DNA of 40,608 nt from Verrucomicrobiota bacterium. GTDB lineage: Bacteria > Verrucomicrobiota > Verrucomicrobiia > Verrucomicrobiales > Akkermansiaceae. The stretch is taken from the NCBI GenBank assembly GCA_026397725.1, contig JAPLUI010000082.1:1-40608 (forward strand). Reading direction: 5' to 3'. The translations under genes and the position numbers were made by a program. Positions within the stretch are counted from its first letter, which is position 1. Every line of letters begins with the position of its first letter. This document shows positions 34,317 to 40,608 of this stretch, piece after piece. The notes beneath the pieces are model-generated. The model did not search any database. It saw only the letters and a program-made list of their open reading frames with translations, and was not told where the DNA came from.

Positions 34317-35525
34317 ATGAAAATAGAAACCAAAACAACAAGAGCGATGGTTGGCGCAGTGGTCGCCATGTCATTGGCGGCGAATGCGGCGATGGCCGAG
34401 CAGGGCGGGGCGGGCAAGCCGCGGCAGGAGTTCAAGGGGCCGGTGAAGGTCTTTATCCTTGCGGGTCAGTCGAACATGGAAGGGCACGCCGGCGTGAAGA
34501 CGCTCGACCGGCTGGGTGAGCACCCGACTCATGGAGAGCTGTTGAAAAAGATCAAGAAAGCCGACGGCTCGCTCGTGGTGCGCGATGATGTGTTTGTCTC
34601 CTATCAGAAAGCTGACGAGAAAATCAAGCGCCCTTTGTCGGTGGGCATGGGTGCCTGGGGGGCGGATTGGTTCGGGCCGGAACTAATGTTCGGCATCGAA
34701 ATGGGCGATCACTTCAAAGAGCCGGTTTTGCTGATCAAGACCTGCTGGGGCGGGCACAGCCTGTATGGGAATTTCCGGCCGCCCAGCGCCGGCAAGCCGG
34801 CCTATGAGTCAGGCTACAAGCCGGAGGAGATCGGTGCGTCTTACCACAAGATGGTGAAAGAGGTGCGCGAGTGTCTGGCCAATCTCGACAGCGATTTCCC
34901 GCAGCTCAAGGGGCTCAAAACCGAACTCTGCGGCTTCGTCTGGTTCCAGGGCTGGAACGACATGTGTCAGCCCGGCGATCAGATCCGGCAGCAGGTGTAT
35001 GATGAGTATTGCCCGAATTTCGTTCATCTGGTGCAGGATTTGCGTGCCGAGTTCAAGGTGCCCAACCTGCCGGTAGTCTTGGGGGAACTCGGCGTCGGCG
35101 GCGAGAAAGGCGACAAGAACATGCTCGATTTCAGGGCCGGACAGGCGAAGATCGCGACCTGCCCGGAATTGAAGGGCACGGTGGGTTATGTGCGTACCGC
35201 GCCGTTCTGGTATCCTGAGTTGGATGAATTGCCTGGGAAAATGAATGCGGAAGAAAGCCGGGTGAGGAAGGCGGTTGAGGTGAAGGTCAAGGAGCAACTG
35301 AAAGACCAGCCGGAGAGTGCGGATCCCAAGAAGATGGAACAGCTCGTCAAGGAAGCCGGTGACAAAGCCCTGATAGACGATGCGGCGTATCAGCAAGCCA
35401 AAAAGGAATCTGACAAACACGTTTCCAACTGGTACTGCCATTATCAGGGAAGCGCCAGGGTGTATTGCATGGTCGGTTACAGCCTGGCCGAGGCAATGAA
35501 ACCGTTGTTGGCGACCAAGCCGTAA
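34317..35525 (+). CDS. Secreted sialate-O-acetylesterase (SASA/SGNH-type) protein
   Basis: The product is 402 residues. It starts with a signal peptide (MVGAVVAMSLAANAAMAEQ from about residue 10). Residues 40-300 form a SASA domain of the SGNH superfamily: GPVKVFILAGQSNMEGHAGV with the nucleophile Ser52, VLLIKTCWGGHSLYG for the Gly block, and GFVWFQGWNDM for the Asn block. A charged helical part (KVKEQLKDQPESADPKKMEQ) and the end GSARVYCMVGYSLAEAMKPL complete it. In this family the enzymes remove acyl groups from carbohydrates, so it may deacetylate an external polysaccharide. A second, internally deleted copy is at 24632. It starts straight after an unrelated gene remnant. No clear Shine-Dalgarno sequence is present. 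Confidence 0.82.
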   Translation: MKIETKTTRAMVGAVVAMSLAANAAMAEQGGAGKPRQEFKGPVKVFILAGQSNMEGHAGVKTLDRLGEHPTHGELLKKIKKADGSLVVRDDVFVSYQKADEKIKRPLSVGMGAWGADWFGPELMFGIEMGDHFKEPVLLIKTCWGGHSLYGNFRPPSAGKPAYESGYKPEEIGASYHKMVKEVRECLANLDSDFPQLKGLKTELCGFVWFQGWNDMCQPGDQIRQQVYDEYCPNFVHLVQDLRAEFKVPNLPVVLGELGVGGEKGDKNMLDFRAGQAKIATCPELKGTVGYVRTAPFWYPELDELPGKMNAEESRVRKAVEVKVKEQLKDQPESADPKKMEQLVKEAGDKALIDDAAYQQAKKESDKHVSNWYCHYQGSARVYCMVGYSLAEAMKPLLATKP

Positions 35526-35573
35526 CCGTCCAACACTCTATCAGATTGTCCCGAAAGCAAGACAATACAGGAT

Positions 35574-35906
35574 ATGGACTATAAGTTTGTGCAGCGCGGC
35601 ACCGGCATTGGAGGTTCAGAGCCCAATTTGGAGATCCGCTGGTTCATGAATACTGATTTCCGGCTCGCTATTCCGCGTGACTGGCAGCAAGCTGAACCGG
35701 GCAAGGTCATCGACTTCACGCGCTATGATCTACCGGCCCGCGAACCTGCCGACCCCTCGGTTGCCAACCCGTCCCGGAATTGGAGTTTGATCAACCGCAT
35801 CAACCAGAAGGGCGTCCGTCCGCAAGACCAACCCATTCCTATCAGACAATTGGACGCCGATGAACAGGCGCTCATAAAGCGCCGATACCCCGACTTGATC
35901 AAATAG
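35574..35906 (+). CDS. Hypothetical protein, probably the C-terminal end of a larger family
   Basis: The product is 110 residues without a signal peptide. I do not recognise a family. It contains EPNLEIRWFMNTDFRLAIPR, KVIDFTRYDLPAREPADP and the end DADEQALIKRRYPDLIK. That end occurs again at 25086-25202 behind the broken esterase copy, so esterase and this protein form a unit of conserved order. Lack of a start-like N-terminus suggests it may itself be a truncated remnant. It lies 48 bp after the esterase. Confidence 0.5.
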   Translation: MDYKFVQRGTGIGGSEPNLEIRWFMNTDFRLAIPRDWQQAEPGKVIDFTRYDLPAREPADPSVANPSRNWSLINRINQKGVRPQDQPIPIRQLDADEQALIKRRYPDLIK

Positions 35907-35937
35907 AACCCGGAGAAATGGATTCGCTGCTAAAATC

Positions 35938-36537
35938 ATGGATCTGAAAACTTTCGTCTCTGCGGTTTTCATGCTCACGCTGGTCATGGACCCGCTGGGC
36001 AACATCCCCATGTTCATCTCGGCGCTCAAAGAAGTGCCCGCAGAGCGCAAGCGCGCGGTGCTCGCCCGGGAGCTGTTCATCGCGCTGGGCATCATGGTGT
36101 TTTTCCTGCTGTTCGGGAAGTATATCGTCTCGTTTCTGGCCATCGACCCGACCGCGATGTCGGTGGCCGGGGGGATCGTGCTGTTTCTGATAGCGTTGCA
36201 GATGATCTTCCCCACGCAACATTCGCCTTTCGGCGGCAGTCCTGATGGAGAGCCGTTCATCGTGCCGCTGGCCATTCCGCTCCTGGCGGGGCCGGCCACG
36301 CTAACCACGGTGTTGCTGTTCTCGCTGCAGCAGCCGGGGAAGCTGGGGCTCTGGGTGGTGGTGGTGGCGACGGCGTGGCTGGTCAACTCAGCCATTTTGG
36401 GCGGGTTGGCCGATTCCTTGTCCCGCCTGCTGGGCAGACGCGGCTTGCTGGCCATGGAAAAGCTTATGGGCATGATCCTGATCACCATCTCCGTGCAGAT
36501 GGTGATGACCGGCCTGAAAAATTTCTTCGCCGGCTAA
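35938..36537 (+). CDS. MarC/YhgN-family integral membrane protein
   Basis: The product is 199 residues with six predicted helices. Family signatures: VMDPLGNIPMFISALK in the first helix region, REL...LGIMVFFLLFGKYI, AGGIVLFLIALQMIF, VPLAIPLLAGPATLTTVLLF and a C-terminal helix MEKLMGMILITISVQMVMTG. MarC proteins are inner-membrane proteins of the NAAT class whose substrate is still uncertain. GGAGAA at 35912 is 20 nt from the start, rather far for a Shine-Dalgarno sequence. A nearer ATG at 35919 is in another frame. The gene lies 31 bp after the small hypothetical gene. Confidence 0.87.
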   Translation: MDLKTFVSAVFMLTLVMDPLGNIPMFISALKEVPAERKRAVLARELFIALGIMVFFLLFGKYIVSFLAIDPTAMSVAGGIVLFLIALQMIFPTQHSPFGGSPDGEPFIVPLAIPLLAGPATLTTVLLFSLQQPGKLGLWVVVVATAWLVNSAILGGLADSLSRLLGRRGLLAMEKLMGMILITISVQMVMTGLKNFFAG

Positions 36538-36672
36538 GTGCCGGGACGCGGAACCTGCCTAACACGAAGCAATCACCAACCACAAGCATCCCGTAACAGA
36601 TCATGTTCTCAAAGCACTTTTCCACTGTGACCCAAGCTGGTCTCGCGCTCTTGGTTTTCAAAGTCACAGGCA

Positions 36673-36678
36673 AAGGAG
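36673..36678 (+). promoter_or_regulatory. Shine-Dalgarno sequence deciding the start at 36687
   Basis: AAGGAG lies 8 nt before ATG 36687. It is one of few canonical Shine-Dalgarno sites in the window, and it shows that the frame upstream to 36603 is not translated. Confidence 0.7.
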
Positions 36679-36686
36679 ACCATGTG

Positions 36687-37301
36687 ATGAATCGAAAAGG
36701 ACGGGCCCGCATGGCCCTTTGCCTGCTGATGACATTGACGATTCCGGCGCCTGCGGGCCAGCAGGTGATCTATCCGCCATCCGCCATGCCCCGTGTGGAC
36801 ATGCACACCCACCTGGATGCCAAGACCCACTATGCCAAAGCCATCGATGATATGAATCAATTGGGCGGCACCTTCAAATGCGACCGGCTACCTCCGGATG
36901 TCACCGTCAACAAACTTACCTTTGTGAGGGGCCAATCAGCCGCCGCCGACACCGCACCCGCTGCGGTCTCGAAGCCGTTTCCCAACATCGTCTTCATCCT
37001 GGCTGATGACCTGGGATACGGCGATCTGGGCTGCTACAATCCGGAGGCCAAGGCACCAACCCCGAACCTCGACCGCCTCGCGAAGGAAGGGCTCCTGTTT
37101 GCCGACGCCCACAGTCCCGCGACCGTCTGCACCCCGTCGCGCTACCGCATCCTAACCGGTCGGATGGCCTTCCGCACCGGCATGAAGAAACCCGATGATC
37201 TCGAACAGGATCCCGGCGAGACCAACAACCTCTACTTCAAGCACCCCGAGGTGGTGAAACGCCTGCAAGCGAAGCTGGATCAAGCCAAGAAATCACGATG
37301 A
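36687..37301 (+). pseudogene. Chimera of amidohydrolase start, sulfatase start and sulfatase end
   Basis: The frame encodes 204 residues. A signal peptide ([17 protein letters not shown]) is followed by an amidohydrolase-like opening ([20 protein letters not shown] then DDMNQLGG) that stops after about 30 residues. About 40 residues of unclear origin follow. A sulfatase N-terminal part comes next: [20 protein letters not shown] with its metal-binding aspartates, then the modification motif C-T-P-S-R in [12 protein letters not shown]. After GMKK the frame jumps to a sulfatase C-terminus ([20 protein letters not shown]). Some 300 residues of sulfatase are missing, including the other metal ligands. 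Everything stays in one frame. It may be expressed, because it has a good Shine-Dalgarno sequence, but can be neither enzyme. Its stop overlaps the next gene as ATGA. Confidence 0.78.
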
Positions 37302-38923
37302 ACCTATCCAACAACAAGTCCATGCTAACAATCCTCGCGCTGGCGCTGGTGGTTACAACGGTTAGTGACGCCGCCGCGCCGAAGCCCGCCGGTTTCGTGC
37401 TCAAGGCGGAGTCGTTCCGGCATTTTGTCGAGGATTTCAACAAGAACGACCGCGAGCTTTACCAGGGCTACTACCCGAACGCGGCTGCCTGGGATTTTCT
37501 GAAGGACAACATCCCGCTGCTCGATTGCCCGGACCAGGACATCCAGACAACCTACTATTTCCGCTGGTGGACGTACCGGAAACACCTCAAGCAGACGCCG
37601 AACGGTTTCATCGTGGACGAGTTCTTGCCGCAGGTCGGCTGGGCGGGAAAATACAACTCGATCAGTTGCGCCGCGGGGCATCACCTCTATGAAGGACGCT
37701 GGCTGAAGGCCCCGCAGTACATGGACGACTACTCGGTCTTCTGGTTCCGGAAAGGCGGCGAGCCGCGACGCTACAGTTTCTGGGCCGCGGATTCGATCTG
37801 GGCACGCTACTGTGTAAACGGCGACCAATCGTTCGCCATCGGGTTGCTTCCGGACCTCATGGCGAACTACGAGGCATGGGAGAAGTCGCATCGCGATGCC
37901 AACGGGCTGTACTGGCAGATCGATGATCGCGACGGCATGGAAGCTTCGATCGGCGGCAGCGGCTACCGCGCGACGATCAACAGCTATCAGTTCGGTGATG
38001 CGCTCGCGATTGCGCGGATCGCGGAGCTTGCGGGCAAGGCAGACCTCGCCCGCGAATATCGCGGGAAGGCTGCGGCCATCAAGGAACTCGTCCAGGCCCA
38101 ACTGTGGGACGCGGATGCGCGGTTCTTCAAGGTGTTGCCGCGTGGGGAAAACAAACCCCTCGCCAATGTCCGCGAGCAACACGGCTTCACGCCTTGGTAT
38201 TTCAACTTGCCCGACCCGCAATTTGTCGTGGCCTGGAAACAGGTGATGGATCCGCAAGGATTCTACGCTCCGTTCGGGCCGACGACTGCCGAACAACGGC
38301 ATCCCCAATTCACACTGGCGTATGCCGGGCACGAATGCCAGTGGAACGGCCCGAGTTGGCCCTATGCAACGGCCATCACGCTGACCGGCCTGGCGAATCT
38401 GCTGAATGGAGCGCCGCAGGACGCGATTGGTGCCAAGGACTATTTCAAGTTGCTCAAGATCTACACGCAATCCCACCAACTCAAACTTGATGATGGCCGC
38501 GTCGTGCCGTGGATTGACGAAAACCTGAATCCGGCCAACGGGGATTGGATCTCACGAACGCGTCTGAAGGCATGGAAGAACGGCACTTGGGACGCCGGCA
38601 AAGGCGGCGAGGAACGCGGCAAGGATTACAACCACTCGACGTATTGCGACCTCGTCATCAGCGGACTCATCGGCCTGCGCCCGCGGGCGGACGCCACCGT
38701 CGAGGTCAATCCGCTGGTGCCGCAAGGCTGGGCGTCGTTCTGTCTTGACCAGGTTCCCTATCACGGCCACCTGCTGACGATTCTGTGGGACCAGACCGGC
38801 CAGCGATACCACCAAGGAAAGGGCTTGCGCGTGTTTGCCGATGGCCGCGAAATCGCCACCTCCGCCAATCTCGGCCGCGTCACCGGGCTCCTGCCTAAGC
38901 TCCCTGCGGAGCACCGACCTTAG
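37298..38923 (+). CDS. Secreted MGH1-like glycoside hydrolase
   Basis: The product is 541 residues. It has a signal peptide ([19 protein letters not shown]) and an (alpha/alpha)6-barrel catalytic domain. This domain resembles the mannosylglycerate hydrolase-like/GH63-like glycosidases (YgjK relatives): [44 protein letters not shown] and [18 protein letters not shown]. The last is like the W-x-G-P-x-W motif around the catalytic region of that clan. The end is a short beta domain ([23 protein letters not shown]). It should cleave alpha-linked sugars on an exported polysaccharide or oligosaccharide; the exact linkage cannot be told. Its start overlaps the chimeric gene by ATGA. Confidence 0.78.
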   Translation: MNLSNNKSMLTILALALVVTTVSDAAAPKPAGFVLKAESFRHFVEDFNKNDRELYQGYYPNAAAWDFLKDNIPLLDCPDQDIQTTYYFRWWTYRKHLKQTPNGFIVDEFLPQVGWAGKYNSISCAAGHHLYEGRWLKAPQYMDDYSVFWFRKGGEPRRYSFWAADSIWARYCVNGDQSFAIGLLPDLMANYEAWEKSHRDANGLYWQIDDRDGMEASIGGSGYRATINSYQFGDALAIARIAELAGKADLAREYRGKAAAIKELVQAQLWDADARFFKVLPRGENKPLANVREQHGFTPWYFNLPDPQFVVAWKQVMDPQGFYAPFGPTTAEQRHPQFTLAYAGHECQWNGPSWPYATAITLTGLANLLNGAPQDAIGAKDYFKLLKIYTQSHQLKLDDGRVVPWIDENLNPANGDWISRTRLKAWKNGTWDAGKGGEERGKDYNHSTYCDLVISGLIGLRPRADATVEVNPLVPQGWASFCLDQVPYHGHLLTILWDQTGQRYHQGKGLRVFADGREIATSANLGRVTGLLPKLPAEHRP

Positions 38924-38968
38924 GTCGAGTCCGCCCGGCTATTGGAACGCATTCCACAAGAGTAAATT

Positions 38969-39997
38969 GTGAGAACATCAAGAGTCATTCAGGTGGTGAG
39001 TTGCCACGCGGAAGGTGAAGTGGGCGATGTGATTGTCGGCGGTGTGGCGCCACCCCCCGGCGACACGCTTTGGGAGCAGCGTTGCTTTATCGAGCAGGAT
39101 GATCGTCTCCGGCGCTTTGTGCTCAATGAGCCGCGCGGGGGGGTGTTCCGGCACGTGAATTTGTTAGTTCCGCCCAAGAATCCCCATGCGCAGGTCGGCT
39201 GGATCATCATGGAGCCTGCGGATACTCCGCCGATGTCGGGATCGAACTCGATCTGCGTGGCGACCGTGGTGCTTGACACTGGAATCGTCCCCATGACCGA
39301 GCCCGTAACAGAGTTGCTGATGGAAGCACCGGGCGGCTTGGTCAAAGCGCGGGCGCTCTGCCGCAATGGCAAGGCGGAGCGAATCACCATCACCAACGTG
39401 CCTTCCTTTGCTGACAAGCTCGCCGTGCCACTGGAAGTCGAAGGACTCGGCACCCTCATTGTCGATACAGCCTATGGCGGTGACAGCTTCGTCATCGTCG
39501 ATGCGAAAGCATTGGGGTTTGAAATCGTGCCGGACGAAGCCAGCGCGCTGGTCACCACCGGCATGAGGATCACCGTCGCCGCAAACGAGCAACTCGGATT
39601 TCAACACCCGGTGCATGCCGAGTGGAGCCACCTTTCGTTTTGTCAGTTCGCCGGTCCGCTTGCGGAGGAGCATGGCGTGCTGGTGGGATCTAACGCCGTG
39701 TGCATCCGCCCCGGGAAGATCGATCGATCACCCACCGGCACGGGCTGTTCGGCGCGGATGGCGGTCCTGCATGCCCAAGGACGCATGCGGGTCGGGGACC
39801 GATATCGGGCGCGATCGGTCATTGGCTCCGAGTTTGAATGTGGCATCGAGTCGTTGACTTCGCTGGGCAATACGGCTGCGATCATACCGACCGTTTCGGG
39901 CCGGGCCTGGATCACGGGAACACATCAACTCATGCTCGATCCTGACGACCCATGGCCCGAAGGTTATCGGATCGCCGACACCTGGCCGATCTTATGA
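38969..39997 (+). CDS. Proline racemase-family enzyme (Ser/Cys active-site type)
   Basis: The product is 342 residues with a GTG start. Family signatures are [13 protein letters not shown] (normally HTxGEPxR-like), [57 protein letters not shown] and the end [19 protein letters not shown]. The second catalytic Cys is present (Cys260 in GTGCSA), but the first is Ser90 (PPMSGSNS). Members with Ser in the first site are known in this family and are linked with hydroxyproline epimerisation, not with 3-hydroxyproline dehydration (Cys/Thr). 4-Hydroxyproline 2-epimerase is thus a plausible function but not certain. The TGA overlaps the next ATG (ATGA). Confidence 0.82.
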   Translation: MRTSRVIQVVSCHAEGEVGDVIVGGVAPPPGDTLWEQRCFIEQDDRLRRFVLNEPRGGVFRHVNLLVPPKNPHAQVGWIIMEPADTPPMSGSNSICVATVVLDTGIVPMTEPVTELLMEAPGGLVKARALCRNGKAERITITNVPSFADKLAVPLEVEGLGTLIVDTAYGGDSFVIVDAKALGFEIVPDEASALVTTGMRITVAANEQLGFQHPVHAEWSHLSFCQFAGPLAEEHGVLVGSNAVCIRPGKIDRSPTGTGCSARMAVLHAQGRMRVGDRYRARSVIGSEFECGIESLTSLGNTAAIIPTVSGRAWITGTHQLMLDPDDPWPEGYRIADTWPIL

Positions 39998-40437
39998 AAG
40001 CACCAGCCATCGCCATCTGCCTGATCCTGGAAATGATCGGCGCGGTCTCCGCCGCCGAACCCCAAGTCACCCATGCCCCGGTCACGCCCGGAAATGTTAA
40101 AGACATCAAGGCTTACTGCCTTGACTTCACCTGGGCGGCAACCGGCCGCAAGCGCAAACCGTTCGCCGCACCCGGCACCTGGGCCGGCGCCGACCCGGCG
40201 GAGCACGTCGCTTGGTACAAGGCGATGGGTGCCAATGTCATCCAGACGTTCTGTGCCTCCAACAACGGCTACGCCTGTATGTATAAGGAAGCCGATTGGC
40301 TGATCCGACCGGCAATCTATCGAAGATCCGCCGCCGTTCCTTTCTCAAGGGCATGCTCGAAGCGGGCGCTCTTTCGGCCGCCGCCTCAAGTCCGCTCTGC
40401 GCACTGGCGGACAATCCCCAGCCCGTTAGCACCATGA
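39994..40437 (+). pseudogene. N-terminal fragment of a secreted carbohydrate-active-type protein, broken after about 100 residues
   Basis: It opens with a signal peptide ([20 protein letters not shown]) and a conserved-looking start (DIKAYCLDFTWAATGRKR, FAAPGTWAGADPAEHVAWYK, AMGANVIQTFC) as in secreted enzymes of PVC bacteria. I cannot name the family. From about 40295 the similarity ends, and the rest of this frame (RPAIYRRSAAVPFSRACSKR) is the wrong frame of the next fragment. The gene therefore is cut and joined to foreign sequence. It overlaps the racemase stop by ATGA. Confidence 0.6.
40302..40433 (+). pseudogene. Tat signal peptide fragment without its own start
   Basis: In the frame of the following gene the DNA reads PTGNLSKIRRRSFLKGMLEA then GALSAAASSPLCALA. 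That is a twin-arginine signal peptide (R-R-R-S-F-L-K-G, hydrophobic stretch, A-L-A). No start codon precedes it and the mature protein is missing. Instead the frame passes without stop into ATG 40434. It is the signal of a lost exported protein. Confidence 0.6.
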
Positions 40438-40608
40438 AACATCATTCAATGAAATGCTTGATCACCTTGGCCACCCTGGCCGCCGCGCTGCTGTGCGGTT
40501 TCCCGGCGGCTGCCGCCGGATCGGACGGAACCATCCTCACGGGCGCGGGATGGACTATTGAAGCGCGCGGCGACGGCGGACGCATCACGATCCGGCACGA
40601 GCGGTTGG
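40434..40608 (+). CDS. Exported protein, N-terminal part (runs off the window)
   Basis: 58 codons are visible. A Sec signal peptide (MKHHSMKCLITLATLAAALL then CGFPAAAA) is followed by GSDGTILTGAGWTIEARGDG and GRITIRHERL, a beta-strand-rich start. No family can be named from this length. Given the neighbours it may be a glycoside hydrolase or other secreted enzyme. The frame upstream is open back through the Tat fragment. Confidence 0.6.
   Translation, partial: MKHHSMKCLITLATLAAALLCGFPAAAAGSDGTILTGAGWTIEARGDGGRITIRHERL

Noticed and set aside
1..40608. tRNA or rRNA genes
   Set aside because: No cloverleaf with a GGTTCGAATCC-like T-arm and no rRNA-like conserved blocks were seen on either strand.

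Overview
The window is high-GC DNA (roughly 60-64 percent) from a bacterium that is most probably a free-living, polysaccharide-degrading member of the Verrucomicrobiota (PVC superphylum). The grounds are inference from gene content: an ExbB/ExbD/ExbD/TPR operon, a PEP-CTERM protein, very large secreted mosaic proteins (HYR, PA14, MBG/YDG, autotransporter-associated beta-strand, C-type lectin and thrombospondin type 3 modules), sulfatase and sialate-O-acetylesterase-type genes, and a rhamnose module. Most genes have C-rich leaders without a Shine-Dalgarno sequence.

Layout. 1-3.3 kb: end of a secreted HYR-repeat protein, a small membrane-anchored unknown and a secreted M64-type metallopeptidase, all overlapping as an operon. 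3.4-9.5 kb: ExbB-like channel, two ExbD-like proteins, a 1014-residue TPR protein and a smaller TPR protein, a compact trans-envelope energy-transduction operon without a TonB or receptor. 9.5-13.0 kb: convergent M23 peptidase, then a URO-D/methyltransferase-like gene with rhaM and rhaT. 13.0-14.2 kb: a 196-bp MITE-like element and a PEP-CTERM protein. 14.3-16.8 kb (minus strand): RDD membrane protein, and a secreted deiminase-like enzyme with a small exported partner. 17.3-25.2 kb: a rearrangement-prone island with three copies of a 120-bp palindromic element linked to a leader/signal-peptide cassette, a low-GC HEPN gene, a large SUMF1/lectin surface protein split by a nine-G tract, a frameshifted antitoxin, an AAA ATPase, an orphan RHH protein and an internally deleted esterase copy. 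25.2-33.0 kb: one 2576-residue secreted mosaic protein. 33.0-34.1 kb: several short repeats and a YhcG-type nuclease remnant cut by a palindrome. 34.3-40.6 kb: carbohydrate-linked genes (SASA esterase, small unknown, MarC, chimeric amidohydrolase/sulfatase remnant, MGH1-like glycosidase, proline-racemase family enzyme) and a shuffled terminal region.

How it fits together. The left half is conserved-looking envelope and sugar-uptake machinery. The right half is accessory: secreted enzymes and adhesins with several genes reduced to their two ends or fused to pieces of other genes. The most notable points are (1) the homopolymeric G9 tract that switches the frame of the SUMF1/lectin protein, (2) the REP-plus-leader cassettes that copy the 5' end of that same gene, (3) a repeated pattern of interior deletions that keep both ends of a gene, and (4) a C-terminal module shared by secreted proteins of otherwise different architecture. 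No CRISPR array, rRNA, tRNA, intact transposase or reverse transcriptase was seen.
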